Assembly (NCBI GenBank): GCA_948890655.1
Contig: CAQTYU010000002.1
Location: forward strand, 62,001 to 126,000
DNA: 64,000 nt
Direction: 5' to 3'
DNA from: Christensenellaceae bacterium
GTDB taxonomy: Bacteria; Bacillota; Clostridia; Christensenellales; Borkfalkiaceae
Shown here: positions 1 through 9,840 of the stretch, in pieces
Layout: every line of letters begins with the position of its first letter
How positions within the stretch are numbered: position 1 is the stretch's first letter
Position numbers and translations under genes: made by a program
The notes under the pieces: model-generated
The model's database searches: none
What the model saw: only the letters and a program-made list of their open reading frames with translations
Told to the model about the DNA's origin: nothing

Positions 1-1741
1 TGTCGAGATTTTTCGGTGTGTGGTCCCCGTAAAGTTTGCCGAGTATTCCTTTAACGTATCCGCAACAACTTCCGCCGCCTGTAACGTTTAGCCGTTTCAT
101 ATCTTTATCGCCTAACCATACTCCAATGCAATGTTCTGAAGTATAACTTATAGCATAAGCGTCCGTGTTGCCCTCGGAATTTCCGCAGGTTCCCGTTTTT
201 GTGGCGACGTCGAAGCCGATTCCCGCAAGGCTTTTTGCTGTTCCGCTTTTAGATGTTTCAATAAGCATCTCGTTCATAAGAGAGCAGGTGCCCGCAGAGA
301 AAACGTGACCGGGCGTAGTTTCCGCCTTATAAATCGTCTTTCCGCTATTCGAAATGATTTCTTTTATAAAATGCGACGGAGCGTATTTCCCGCCGTTCGA
401 AAATATTGAAAAACGGTCAGCTAGTTCTTTTAAGGTGAGCCCGTACTTCATTCCACCAAGCGCAAGCGATAAGTTCCTTTCGTCGTCCTCAAGCGAGATG
501 TTCATTCTGGTAAGATATTTTTCCACCGTATCCAAAGTAAGCGAGTTCAGGGTTTTAACGGCGGGCACGTTGTAACTGAATTTAAGGCTCTCGGCAACGG
601 TTACGTAGCCGTGATATTTTTTATCGTAATTTTCAGGCGAATAGCCGCCGAAATCAATCCTTTCGTCAAGAATTTTAGTAAAAGGGCTTAAAAGCTTTTC
701 CTCGATTGCCGGCGCGTACACAAGCGCGGGCTTAATTGTCGAACCCGGTTGTCGCCGCACGTTGCCTACGGTGGACTTAAAAGCGCTTACTCCGCCCGCC
801 GCAGAGGTAACTATTATCGCGTTATCCGTTTCAAAGTTCAGCCCCTCGATATAACTTTGCAGTCCGTTGTCTAGGTAAGTCCTTATTATACACCTGCCTG
901 TAAGGTCGTAAACGTTAATATCCAGCGTTTCCAGCTCGTCGAATACCGCGTTTATATAAGAAGAATTTTTCTCTCCGCTCACCGTCTGTACGGCGTTAAG
1001 GGGGGTGTTTATAGCGCTTTCGTATTCGTCTTGCCCGATATAACCGCATTCAAGCATAGATTTTAGCACTGTGTTGCGTTTAGCTAAGCTCTTTTCAGGG
1101 TTTTTGAAAGGTGAATAATTGTTGGGCGAGGTCAGCAGTCCTACCAAGGTCGCGCTCTCTGTCAAGGAAAGATTTTCGGCTTTTTTATCGAAATAGAACT
1201 CCGCCGCGCTCTGTAACCCGTAGCAGTGGTGTCCGAAATAAATGGTGTTCAAATACATTTCCAGAATTTCGTCCTTGGAATATGCTCGTTCTAATTGTTT
1301 CGTTAGGCGGATTTCGTTAAGTTTTCTTGTTATGGTTTTATCGTTTGAAAGGTGAGTGTTTTTAATAAGCTGTTGGCTTATAGTCGAAGCACCTTCCTTG
1401 AACGAGCGGGAAGCGATATTAGTAAACAGCGCCTTAATCATTCGCTTGTAATTAAGTCCGTTGTGTGAGTAAAAGGCTCTGTCCTCGCTGGCAATAAACG
1501 CGTTTATAGTATGCGGAGTCAGATTTTCAATCTCTACGCTCTTGTTTTTCCCCGAAACGGACGCGCTGGTAATTTCGTTACCGTTGTCGTCGTAAATTAT
1601 TACGTTTTGATTTGGTTTAATAAGCTTGCTTTCGTCGAGTTTTGCGTCTTTGGTTATTATAAAGAATGCTGCGGTAAGCGATAACGCAACGACCAGAAAA
1701 CTCAGAGAGATGATAAGCGATACTTTCAGAAATTTCGTCAT
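1..1741 (-). CDS. Class A penicillin-binding protein (PBP1A-type), 3' end outside window
   Basis: Bifunctional peptidoglycan glycosyltransferase/transpeptidase anchored in the cytoplasmic membrane and building cell-wall peptidoglycan. Read on the minus strand from the ATG at 1741, about 580 residues are present and the reading frame runs off the left edge, so the C-terminus is missing. Residues about 5-30 form one membrane anchor. The GT51 domain shows EDRAFYSHNG (catalytic Glu about 86), GASTISQQLIKN, RKLNEI and KDEILEMYLN. The transpeptidase domain shows STIK (Ser about 334), SYN (about 389) and KTGT (about 515), the three classical penicillin-binding motifs. The ATG has no visible Shine-Dalgarno sequence. 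It is divergent from miaB, 81 bp away. Family assignment is certain; the exact PBP subclass is inferred. Confidence 0.93.
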   Translation of the reverse strand, partial: MTKFLKVSLIISLSFLVVALSLTAAFFIITKDAKLDESKLIKPNQNVIIYDDNGNEITSASVSGKNKSVEIENLTPHTINAFIASEDRAFYSHNGLNYKRMIKALFTNIASRSFKEGASTISQQLIKNTHLSNDKTITRKLNEIRLTKQLERAYSKDEILEMYLNTIYFGHHCYGLQSAAEFYFDKKAENLSLTESATLVGLLTSPNNYSPFKNPEKSLAKRNTVLKSMLECGYIGQDEYESAINTPLNAVQTVSGEKNSSYINAVFDELETLDINVYDLTGRCIIRTYLDNGLQSYIEGLNFETDNAIIVTSAAGGVSAFKSTVGNVRRQPGSTIKPALVYAPAIEEKLLSPFTKILDERIDFGGYSPENYDKKYHGYVTVAESLKFSYNVPAVKTLNSLTLDTVEKYLTRMNISLEDDERNLSLALGGMKYGLTLKELADRFSIFSNGGKYAPSHFIKEIISNSGKTIYKAETTPGHVFSAGTCSLMNEMLIETSKSGTAKSLAGIGFDVATKTGTCGNSEGNTDAYAISYTSEHCIGVWLGDKDMKRLNVTGGGSCCGYVKGILGKLYGDHTPKNLD

Positions 1742-1784
1742 TGCAAATAGTATTTATAAAATTTGTAAATTGTTGCAAATTTTA

Positions 1785-1813
1785 TTGAAAAATTTCCTTA
1801 AAAATTATATAAT
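1785..1813 (+). promoter_or_regulatory. SigA-type promoter of miaB operon, leaderless geometry
   Basis: TTGAAA (1785-1790), 17-bp spacer, TATAAT (1808-1813). The miaB ATG begins 10 nt after the end of the -10 box, so the predicted transcript starts 2-4 nt before the start codon. No ribosome-binding site is visible. Confidence 0.75.
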
Positions 1814-1822
1814 CTATCTATA

Positions 1823-3133
1823 ATGACCAAGTATTATCACATAACGACGTACGGCTGTCAGATGAACGTACACGAATCGGAAAAAATAGCGGGGATACTG
1901 TCCGAACTCGGCTATGAAAGCTGCGAAAGAATAGAGGACGCAGATATCGCCGTGTTCAATACCTGCTGTATACGAGAGAACGCGGAAAACCACGCTTTCG
2001 GCAATATTGGAATGCTGAAAAAGCTGAAAAAAAGCAAGAAAGATATGATAATTGCCGTAGGCGGTTGTCTTACGCAACAGATAGGCAAGGCCGACGTCCT
2101 GCACGAAAAGTACCCTTACGTGGACGTGATTTTCGGCACGCACAACTTAAACGACCTTAAAGCGCTGATTATTAAAAAGCAAAAACAGAAAAAAGCCGTC
2201 ATTGAGATAAAGGATGAGGGCGTTATCTGCGAGGAAGAGCACCCTTTGCGGACAAGCTTCCCCAACGCCTGGATAAACATCACTTACGGCTGCAACAACT
2301 TTTGCAGTTACTGTATAGTGCCTTATGTTCGCGGCAGGGAAAGAAGCCGCCGCTCGGAAAATATCATTCGCGAAGCCGAGGAGCTTATATCCAAAGGATA
2401 TAAGGAGATAACTCTTTTAGGTCAGAATGTCAATTCCTATGCGAACGGTACGGACGATATTTCGTTTCCTGAACTTTTAAGGCGCATAGCGAAAATCGAC
2501 GGGAAATTCAGGCTCAGATTTATGACAAGCCACCCAAAGGACTTTTCCGAAGAGCTTGCAAAGGTCATTTCCGAAAACCCGAAAATCTGCCATTCCGTGC
2601 ACCTGCCGGTGCAGAGTGGTTCAAATCCCGTGTTAAAGGCTATGAACAGAAAATATACGGTGGAAGACTATATCGGTAAGGTTGAAATTTTGAAGAAATA
2701 CGTGCCAGACTGCACGCTTACGACAGACCTTATAGTAGGCTTTCCGGGTGAAACGGAAGAGGACTTTTTAGGCACGATGCGTCTTGTTGAAAGGGTGGGC
2801 TATTCTTCTGCTTTCACGTTCGTCTATTCCAAAAGGGAGGGCACCGTTGCGGCGAGAATGGACAACCAGATTCCCGAAGATGTATCCAAAGACCGCATAA
2901 TGCGTTTAATCGCGCTTGTAAATTCCCAGACCCGCAGTCAGTCCGCGCAATACGTCGGTAAAACCGTCGAAATTCTGTGCGAGGATTTCGATACGAAAAA
3001 AGGGCTCTATCAGGGCAGGGACGGCTACGGCAGAATGGCTTATTTCGCGTCGGATAAAAATGCGATAGGCGAATTTGTAAACTTAAAAATCACCGAAGCG
3101 AACGGAATTTCGCTCTACGGCGAAAGGATATAA
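1823..3133 (+). CDS. miaB: tRNA-2-methylthio-N6-dimethylallyladenosine synthase MiaB
   Basis: Radical-SAM methylthiotransferase that converts i6A37 to ms2i6A37 in tRNAs reading UNN codons; it acts directly after MiaA, encoded in the same operon. The 436-residue length is normal. The N-terminal UPF0004 domain carries the auxiliary-cluster cysteines (YGCQMN, NTCC, GGC). The radical-SAM motif CNNFCSYC lies at about residues 157-164, and a C-terminal TRAM-like segment starts near residue 375. VGFPGETEEDF is typical of the family. It heads the operon miaB-mutS-mutL-miaA; mutS follows after 24 bp. The start codon sits directly behind a strong promoter with no Shine-Dalgarno sequence. Confidence 0.96.
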   Translation: MTKYYHITTYGCQMNVHESEKIAGILSELGYESCERIEDADIAVFNTCCIRENAENHAFGNIGMLKKLKKSKKDMIIAVGGCLTQQIGKADVLHEKYPYVDVIFGTHNLNDLKALIIKKQKQKKAVIEIKDEGVICEEEHPLRTSFPNAWINITYGCNNFCSYCIVPYVRGRERSRRSENIIREAEELISKGYKEITLLGQNVNSYANGTDDISFPELLRRIAKIDGKFRLRFMTSHPKDFSEELAKVISENPKICHSVHLPVQSGSNPVLKAMNRKYTVEDYIGKVEILKKYVPDCTLTTDLIVGFPGETEEDFLGTMRLVERVGYSSAFTFVYSKREGTVAARMDNQIPEDVSKDRIMRLIALVNSQTRSQSAQYVGKTVEILCEDFDTKKGLYQGRDGYGRMAYFASDKNAIGEFVNLKITEANGISLYGERI

Positions 3134-3157
3134 AAAAGAACCACAAAGGAAAAACTT

Positions 3158-5722
3158 ATGGCACTTTCTAAGATGATGCAGCACTACTTTACCGTAAAGG
3201 AAAGGTACCCCGACTGCATAATATTTTACAGGCTCGGCGACTTTTACGAGATGTTTTTCGACGACGCAAAATTAGCTTCGGATATCCTCGATTTGACGCT
3301 TACGGGCAGAGATTGCGGTCTTGAAGAGCGCGCGCCTATGTGCGGCGTACCTTTTCACGCGGCGGAGGGTTACATAACCAAGCTGGTTCAAAGCGGACTT
3401 AAAGTCGCGATTTGCGAGCAACTAGAAGACGCTTCTCAGGCTAAGGGAATGGTCGCCCGCGACGTCGTGCGCGTCGTTACTGCGGGTACGCTTTCAAGCG
3501 ACAGCATAAACGAAAAGACCAACAACTTTATTTGTTGCGTGTATAAAGAGAAAAACTGCGTTTCGCTTTCCTGGGCTGACGTCACCACGGGCGAGCTTAC
3601 CGCAACCGAGTTTTTCGGCGACAACTGCGTCAAAAAATGCATATCGCAGATGACTGTTCTCGAGGTCAAGGAGATTATCGCGAACGACGAAATGTTGCTT
3701 GCCGCAAAAGACTTACCCGAAATCACAAGGGGGGTAATTCCCCGCTTTTCGAACTTCCCCGACTGGGCGTTCGGCTATGGCGCGGCGGAAAAAACTCTTT
3801 TAGAGCAATTCGAAACTCAAACTCTTTCGGCTTTTCCTATTGCGGACAAAAAAGGCGCCGTTTCAGCGACGGGCGCGCTTATCGAGTACTTAAAAGAAAC
3901 GCAAAAACACGCGCTCAAAAATATCACGGGCGTCAAGTATATCCATAACGAAAAGTTTATGCAGCTCGACCCCGCGGCGCTGCGGAACCTCGAAATCGTC
4001 AAATCAATGAACGACGGCGGCAAGTACGGCACGCTTTTATGGATATTGGACAAGACCCAGACGCCTATGGGCGCAAGGCTCTTGAATAACGGGATAATAT
4101 ATCCGCTTTTCGATAAAGCGCAAATCGAACGCCGCCTCGACGGTGTGCAGGAACTGTACGATTCAACCGTAGCTAGGCTCAATATCGCCGAAATGCTGAA
4201 AGGAATAAAGGACGTCGAGAGAATTGCGGGTAAGATTGCAGGCGGCACGGTTCTTCCTAAGGACTGTTTAAATCTTGCCCATTCGCTAGCTGTAATTCCG
4301 AACGTTAAATTCGCGCTTTCGGGGTTCGGTTCGGGAATATTAAAGGAGATTTCCGAACAGCTTATCGACCTTTCCGATGTCGCGACATTGCTTGAAAACG
4401 CAATTGACCCCGTTCCCCCCGCGAATCTTAGGGATGGAAAGTATATAAAAACGGGATATAACGCGCGCCTAGACGACCTCAGGAATATCGTTAAAAACGG
4501 CTCGGGGCTTATTGGAGAAATGGAAATTGCCGAGCGCGACAAGACGGGTATAAGAAACCTTAAAATCAAGTACAACCGCGTTTTCGGCTATTATATCGAA
4601 GTCACGAAGTCGATGATAGACAAGGTTCCTTTAAACTACCAAAGGCGCCAGACCCTTGCCAACGCCGAGCGCTTCACGACCGAGGAATTAAAAGAACTCG
4701 AAGAAAAAATTCTTACCTGCGGCGAACTCGTAATAAAACTCGAAGCCGAACTTTACGAGCAGATAAAGTCCGTCCTTTCTGAATACATAGAAAAATTCAA
4801 GAAAATTTCTTCGGCAATCGCGCTTTTAGATATGCTTGTTGCCTTTGCGGAGGTTTCGAAAGTCAATAAATACGTCCGCCCGCAAATAGTCGAAAGCGGC
4901 AAACCGCTGATTATCCGCGACGGCAGACACCCCGTCGTCGAGGTAATTTCAAAGGACAAGTTTATCCCCAACGATACGCTTTTAGACGGCGGGGAAAACA
5001 GGACGATGATAATAACAGGTCCGAATATGGCCGGTAAAAGCACTTATATGCGCCAGACCGCGATAATTACAATTATGGCGCACCTCGGCTGTTTCGTGCC
5101 CGCAAAAACGGCGCAAATTCCTTTAACAGACAGGGTTTTCACCCGCGTCGGCGCAAGCGACAACTTGATTTCCGACCAAAGCACGTTTATGGTCGAGATG
5201 ATTGAAGTTGCTTCGATTATCCAGAACGCTACGAAAAACAGCCTTTTGATTCTTGACGAAGTGGGCAGGGGCACGTCGACTTACGACGGGCTCAGCATAG
5301 CTTGGGCTGTTATCGAATATCTTACCGAAAATATCGGCGCTTATACGATGTTTGCGACCCACTATCACGAGCTTACAGAGCTTGAGAACAAAATCGACGG
5401 CATAAAGAACTATAAAATCGCCGTCAGGGAATTGGGAGGCGGAATAGTATTTTTGCGCAAGATTATGCGCGGCGGCGCAAATCGTAGTTTCGGTATAGAA
5501 GTCGCGGCGCTTGCCGGCGTTCCGACCAAAGTCACAGACAGGGCAAAAGAGATTTTAAGGCTTGAATGCGGACAAAAGCCGAGCGTAGCGGAGGTCGAAC
5601 GCGTAAACGTGAACGCACCGTCCGAAATCGAGAAAATATTATCGGAAGTTGATATGAACAATTTATCGCCTATGCAAGCGTTTCTGCTTGTCGGCGACCT
5701 GGTCGAAAAGGTGAAAAAATGA
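3158..5722 (+). CDS. mutS: DNA mismatch repair ATPase MutS
   Basis: Recognises mismatches and short loops and recruits MutL. The protein is 854 residues, normal for MutS1. The mismatch-reading motif appears as GDFYEMF (Phe29-Tyr30-Glu31). The connector, lever and clamp regions follow, then the ABC ATPase with Walker A GPNMAGKST (about residue 620), Walker B/signature DEVGRGTSTYDG and THYHEL. The C-terminus has a helix-turn-helix dimerisation region and the usual short tail. An AAAGGA ribosome-binding site precedes the ATG. Its stop codon overlaps the mutL start by 4 nt (ATGA), implying translational coupling. Confidence 0.97.
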   Translation: MALSKMMQHYFTVKERYPDCIIFYRLGDFYEMFFDDAKLASDILDLTLTGRDCGLEERAPMCGVPFHAAEGYITKLVQSGLKVAICEQLEDASQAKGMVARDVVRVVTAGTLSSDSINEKTNNFICCVYKEKNCVSLSWADVTTGELTATEFFGDNCVKKCISQMTVLEVKEIIANDEMLLAAKDLPEITRGVIPRFSNFPDWAFGYGAAEKTLLEQFETQTLSAFPIADKKGAVSATGALIEYLKETQKHALKNITGVKYIHNEKFMQLDPAALRNLEIVKSMNDGGKYGTLLWILDKTQTPMGARLLNNGIIYPLFDKAQIERRLDGVQELYDSTVARLNIAEMLKGIKDVERIAGKIAGGTVLPKDCLNLAHSLAVIPNVKFALSGFGSGILKEISEQLIDLSDVATLLENAIDPVPPANLRDGKYIKTGYNARLDDLRNIVKNGSGLIGEMEIAERDKTGIRNLKIKYNRVFGYYIEVTKSMIDKVPLNYQRRQTLANAERFTTEELKELEEKILTCGELVIKLEAELYEQIKSVLSEYIEKFKKISSAIALLDMLVAFAEVSKVNKYVRPQIVESGKPLIIRDGRHPVVEVISKDKFIPNDTLLDGGENRTMIITGPNMAGKSTYMRQTAIITIMAHLGCFVPAKTAQIPLTDRVFTRVGASDNLISDQSTFMVEMIEVASIIQNATKNSLLILDEVGRGTSTYDGLSIAWAVIEYLTENIGAYTMFATHYHELTELENKIDGIKNYKIAVRELGGGIVFLRKIMRGGANRSFGIEVAALAGVPTKVTDRAKEILRLECGQKPSVAEVERVNVNAPSEIEKILSEVDMNNLSPMQAFLLVGDLVEKVKK

Positions 5723-7728
5723 CGAAGATAAATATCTTAACGCAGAGCGTTTACAATCGTATAGCCGCGGGCGAAGTCGTCGACAGACCGTATTCCGCGG
5801 TAAAAGAGCTTATTGAAAATTCGCTTGACGCGGGCGCCGACGAAATAGAAATTTATATTGAAAACGGCGGTAAACAGCTTATAAAAATTATCGATAACGG
5901 CTCGGGAATCGAGCGTGACGACCTGAAATCCGCCTTTTTACCCCACGCAACAAGTAAAATCGCAAAGGTAGAGGATTTGGACAGTATCGCAACGTTAGGC
6001 TTCAGGGGTGAAGCGCTTGCAAGCATCTCTTCGGTTGCAAAGGTCGAAATAATATCTGTCACAAAAGGCAATTCCGCGTATAAAATAAGTTGTGACGGCG
6101 GCAAGATTGGCGAGGTTACGCCCGCCGCGCTCGAAAAGGGCACCGTCGTCACTGTCAATAACCTTTTTTACAATACGCCCGTTCGCGCCAAATTTTTAAA
6201 GGACGGTAAAAAGGAAGAAACGGATATTTCCAGCTTTATCGTGCGATATATTCTCTGCAATCCCGCAGTTTCGTTCAGATATTATATTGACGGAAATCTT
6301 AAGTTGCAGTCGTTCGGCGGCGGTCTTGACGAAGCCGTGGCGCAGGTCTACGGCGCGAAAGTCCTTTCTCAGTGCTATAAAATCGACGCCGAAAAGAACG
6401 GCGTCACGATAAGCGGCTTTATCGGCAACCAGAATTTCTTCAAACCCAATAAGTCCTACCAAAGCGTATTTTTAAACGGAAGATATATCGTCAATAATAT
6501 CATTGCAACCGCCATAAATCAGGCGTACGCAAGTTATATGATGAAGCGCCAATTCCCGTTTTACGTTTTAAATATCTGCGTGCCGACCGATATCGTCGAC
6601 GTGAACGTTCACCCCAGCAAGGCGGACGTAAGGTTCATAGATAACAAATTCATTTTCGGAGCGATTTATTCTGTTATTTCTTCGGTACTGGACGGAACGT
6701 CCAAGGCGGCCGAATTTGTCGTCAGTGAAACCAGACTGCCCGAAATTCAGTCGAAAATAGGCGGTAAAGAGGGCGAAAACAGGGTTTATAGTGTGCCGAC
6801 CTCGGTTTCAGCGCATGTTACAAATTTCTCGAATCCCGTTTCCGAATTTTTGCCCGAACCCGAAAAACGAAACGGCGACTTAGCGCGGCTTTTGCAGAAA
6901 TACGACAAGTCAAGCGCGGTTGCAGAGGATGCAAAAGCCGCGGGAATTGACGTAAGCGGCGGCGAAACTTCACGCAATTATTACGACCCCTTAAAGGATA
7001 TGCCGCTTTCCGAGCTTGTTCCCGCGCAGAAACCGACGACTATGCGCGTTACCGACGAGTATGTCGCGCCCTCTTTTAACGGGAACGTCGCAGTTTACGA
7101 AGTCGAGCGCAGATTATTCGAAAAAAGGAAGCAAGAACAGCAGAAAATCAAGTTTGAAACCTGCAAGTATAAGGGCAACCTTTTCAATACCTATTTAATA
7201 TACGAAGTTGCGGATACCGTGTATATGATTGACCAGCACGCCGCGCACGAAAGACTTATTTACGATAGACTGCGTGAAAAACTTACAAAACGCGAAGTCG
7301 CAAGACAAGCGTTGTTGGTTCCGTACATTTTTACGACAAACCCTGCGGAAGCGCGTTTTTTGGAAGAAAAACAGTCGCTTTTAAGGGCAATGGGATTCGG
7401 AATCGCGGCGTTCGGGTTTGAATCTTTCAGAATAGACGAAGTTCCTGTCGACTTGCAGGATATAAACATAAAAGATTTTTTCGACGAAATTCTTGCGGAA
7501 GTGGACGGACTTAAAGATATCAGGCTCGAGGACGTTTTAAAAGACAAAATCGCGATGACGGCTTGCAAGCACGCAATAAAGGGCGGAATGCAACTCACTG
7601 ACGGCGAAGTAGCCGCTCTGTTTAAGATGCTTGACGGAAATATGGGTTTAAAGTGTCCGCACGGCAGACCCGTCTGTGTAACGTTGACGAAAAAAGATAT
7701 CGAGAAGATGTTTAAAAGGATAGTCTGA
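5719..7728 (+). CDS. mutL: DNA mismatch repair protein MutL
   Basis: GHKL-type ATPase that couples MutS recognition to strand incision. The 669 residues begin with ELIENSLDAGADEI, DNGSGI and TLGFRGEAL, the ATP-binding motifs. The C-terminal part carries endonuclease signatures: DQHAAHERLIYD at about residue 505, ACKHAIKGG, and CPHGRP near the end. The final acidic residue of the DQHA(x)2E(x)4E metal motif is Asp instead of Glu, a conservative change. Absence of mutH and presence of these motifs suggest a latent nickase, as in most non-enteric bacteria. It overlaps miaA by 1 nt. Confidence 0.97.
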   Translation: MTKINILTQSVYNRIAAGEVVDRPYSAVKELIENSLDAGADEIEIYIENGGKQLIKIIDNGSGIERDDLKSAFLPHATSKIAKVEDLDSIATLGFRGEALASISSVAKVEIISVTKGNSAYKISCDGGKIGEVTPAALEKGTVVTVNNLFYNTPVRAKFLKDGKKEETDISSFIVRYILCNPAVSFRYYIDGNLKLQSFGGGLDEAVAQVYGAKVLSQCYKIDAEKNGVTISGFIGNQNFFKPNKSYQSVFLNGRYIVNNIIATAINQAYASYMMKRQFPFYVLNICVPTDIVDVNVHPSKADVRFIDNKFIFGAIYSVISSVLDGTSKAAEFVVSETRLPEIQSKIGGKEGENRVYSVPTSVSAHVTNFSNPVSEFLPEPEKRNGDLARLLQKYDKSSAVAEDAKAAGIDVSGGETSRNYYDPLKDMPLSELVPAQKPTTMRVTDEYVAPSFNGNVAVYEVERRLFEKRKQEQQKIKFETCKYKGNLFNTYLIYEVADTVYMIDQHAAHERLIYDRLREKLTKREVARQALLVPYIFTTNPAEARFLEEKQSLLRAMGFGIAAFGFESFRIDEVPVDLQDINIKDFFDEILAEVDGLKDIRLEDVLKDKIAMTACKHAIKGGMQLTDGEVAALFKMLDGNMGLKCPHGRPVCVTLTKKDIEKMFKRIV

Positions 7729-8639
7729 TGCCCCGCAAAGTTCTCGTTATCTGCGGCGCAACCGCTTCAGGCAAAACCGGTCTTGCTGTCGATTGTGCTT
7801 TAAAATTCAATACGGAGATAATTTCCGCCGACTCGCAACTTATATATAAAGGATTGAATATCGGCACGGCAAAGCCCACGGCAGAAGAAATGCGTGGAGT
7901 TAAGCACCATTTAATCGACATTGTTAACCCGACCGATACTTTCAGCGTGTCCGATTACGCTGAAAAAGCGTTGCCCGTTCTCGAAAAACTACTATCAAAG
8001 GGTAAAATTCCAATAATTTGCGGCGGCACGGGCTTTTATATAAATTCTCTTTTATTCGAATTCGGTTACGGCAATACCGCCGCTAACGAACGCGTGCGTG
8101 AAAAGTACGCGGAATTTTTAGAAAAGTACGGCAAGGACGCGCTTTTCGATAAATTGAGGGAGGTCGACCCCGAAACTGCCGAGGTTCTTCACCCTAATGA
8201 TACAAAACGCGTTATTCGTGCGCTGGAAATATTCGAGGTTAGCGGCAAAAAGAAGTCGGAGCAAAGCGATAAACTTATTCCGAAGTATGACTTTGTCGCG
8301 GTAGCCGTCGACTATCCCAGAGAAGAGCTGTATGCAAGAATAAACGCTCGCGTAGACGAAATGTTTAAACTGGGGCTTGTCGAAGAGGTTGAAACCCTTT
8401 TGAACCGCGGTATTGACGAAAATTGCCAATGTATGCAGGCTATCGGATATAAGGAAGTTGTTTTAGGCTTAAAAAATGGAGATTTGCGAAGTACTATGTC
8501 AGACATAATAAAGCAAAATACGCGCCATTATGCAAAAAGACAGCTCACTTTTTTCAAAAAAACGCCTAATTTGATATGGCTTGAACCTAAAAACGCTACT
8601 GCGGACAAAATAGCGGGGATATTGAATGAAACTTATTGA
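7728..8639 (+). CDS. miaA: tRNA dimethylallyltransferase MiaA
   Basis: Transfers the dimethylallyl group from DMAPP to A37 of tRNAs, supplying the substrate of MiaB. The 303-residue protein has the P-loop GATASGKT at residues 8-15, the ISADSQLIYKGLNIGTAKP motif that binds DMAPP, and the C-terminal TRHYAKRQLTFFKK tRNA-binding motif. Codons 255-261 (STMSDII) are encoded by copy A of a dispersed 20-bp DNA motif. That region has nearly the same length as in other MiaA proteins, so the motif is accommodated rather than inserted. The gene overlaps mutL by 1 nt and the next gene by 14 nt. Confidence 0.96.
   Translation: MPRKVLVICGATASGKTGLAVDCALKFNTEIISADSQLIYKGLNIGTAKPTAEEMRGVKHHLIDIVNPTDTFSVSDYAEKALPVLEKLLSKGKIPIICGGTGFYINSLLFEFGYGNTAANERVREKYAEFLEKYGKDALFDKLREVDPETAEVLHPNDTKRVIRALEIFEVSGKKKSEQSDKLIPKYDFVAVAVDYPREELYARINARVDEMFKLGLVEEVETLLNRGIDENCQCMQAIGYKEVVLGLKNGDLRSTMSDIIKQNTRHYAKRQLTFFKKTPNLIWLEPKNATADKIAGILNETY
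8490..8509 (+). repeat. Dispersed 20-bp motif, copy A (inside miaA)
   Basis: Exact match (17 of 17 fixed bases) to AGTACTATGT-N3-ACATAAT, with N3 = CAG. It is preceded by TTTGCGA, shared with copy B. The core TATGT-N3-ACATA is dyad symmetric. It encodes S-T-M-S-D-I in frame. Confidence 0.75.
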
Positions 8640-9840
8640 AAAGTGTGAAGAAAAACTTAAAGACAAATTCGGATATATCGACGAAATAGCTTATTTTAAT
8701 CAGGTAAAGGTTTTAAACGCGTTTAAAGAGCATAAAGTTGCAACCCGACATTTCAACGGCACTACGGGCTACGGCTACGACGACGAGGGGCGGGATACGC
8801 TCGGTAAGCTTTATGCGCATGCATTCGGAGCTGATGCGGGAATCGTTTCACCGCATCTTCTTTCAGGCACGCACGCTTTAACAGTTGCTCTTTTCGGACT
8901 TCTCCGACCGAAAGATACGCTTTTTTGTATAAGCGGTATGCCTTATGACACGATAAGAGGGGTCATTTTCGGCGAAAATAACGGCTCTTTGAAAGATTTC
9001 GGTGTTAATTTCGAGTATTGCGACCTCGTCGGCGGTAAGCCCTGCTTTGAAGAAATAGAAAGAAAGTACAAAGTAACCAACAATGTAAAGGTCGTTTATA
9101 TTCAGCGCTCGCGCGGATATGAGCTTCGCGACGCGTTTTCTTGTGAAGAAATTGGCGAAATGTGCGCCTTTATTCGCAAAATTGGCTTCAAGGACTGCAT
9201 TTTCGTAGATAATTGCTACGGCGAATTTGTCGAAAAGCAGGAGCCGACCGAGGTCGGAGCTGATATTATTGTCGGTTCTCTGATAAAAAATGCGGGCGGC
9301 GGGCTTGCTCCGACTGGCGGATATATCTGCGGCAAGTCGGAATTTATCGATTTAATCGGCAAAAGACTGACTGCGCCGTCAATCGGACTCGAAGTCGGCT
9401 CTTACGACGGAAGCTACCGCAATTTTTATCAGGGGCTTTTCCTTGCTCCGCACACCGTCGCGCAAGCGTTAAAGACCAGTCTTTTAATAGGTCAGGCAAT
9501 GGGTGAGCTCGGTTACAAAAATTATCCGTCGCTTGATAAAATTCCGCACGATATAACCCGCGCAATCGAGTTTGACGGCGTGGACAAAATGGTTAACTTT
9601 ATAAGAGAGGTGCAGTACGCTTCACCCATAGACGGCTACGTTACCTGCGAGCCGTGGGATATGCCCGGTTACGACGAAAAAATCATAATGGCGGCAGGTA
9701 CGTTCGTTTCGGGCGCGAGTATCGAACTTTCCGCCGACGGACCCGTAAAACCGCCTTATATCGCATATTTTCAAGGCGGATTGACCTACGAACACGGAAA
9801 ATACGCATTAGAGAGGATATTGAATAAAATAGGTGGTTAA
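8626..9840 (+). CDS. PLP-dependent methionine gamma-lyase family protein (YnbB / aluminium-resistance type)
   Basis: Fold-type I PLP enzyme of the family annotated as methionine gamma-lyase family or aluminium-resistance protein. The physiological reaction is not established, and C-S lyase activity is only inferred. The 404 residues show the N-terminal sequence GTTGYGYDDEGRD, a conserved SGTHALT segment, DNCYGEF (PLP-pyridine Asp) and SLIKNAGGGLAPTGGY, whose Lys should bind PLP. Family members lie near miaA in several Firmicutes, as here. It overlaps the end of miaA by 14 nt and ends immediately before the next ATG, so it belongs to the operon. Confidence 0.88.
   Translation: MKLIEKCEEKLKDKFGYIDEIAYFNQVKVLNAFKEHKVATRHFNGTTGYGYDDEGRDTLGKLYAHAFGADAGIVSPHLLSGTHALTVALFGLLRPKDTLFCISGMPYDTIRGVIFGENNGSLKDFGVNFEYCDLVGGKPCFEEIERKYKVTNNVKVVYIQRSRGYELRDAFSCEEIGEMCAFIRKIGFKDCIFVDNCYGEFVEKQEPTEVGADIIVGSLIKNAGGGLAPTGGYICGKSEFIDLIGKRLTAPSIGLEVGSYDGSYRNFYQGLFLAPHTVAQALKTSLLIGQAMGELGYKNYPSLDKIPHDITRAIEFDGVDKMVNFIREVQYASPIDGYVTCEPWDMPGYDEKIIMAAGTFVSGASIELSADGPVKPPYIAYFQGGLTYEHGKYALERILNKIGG

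Noticed and set aside
8490..8509. Dispersed motif as a Xer/dif site or parS
   Set aside because: Its arms point the wrong way (TATGT-N3-ACATA) with a 3-bp centre, unlike dif, and it does not resemble the parS consensus.
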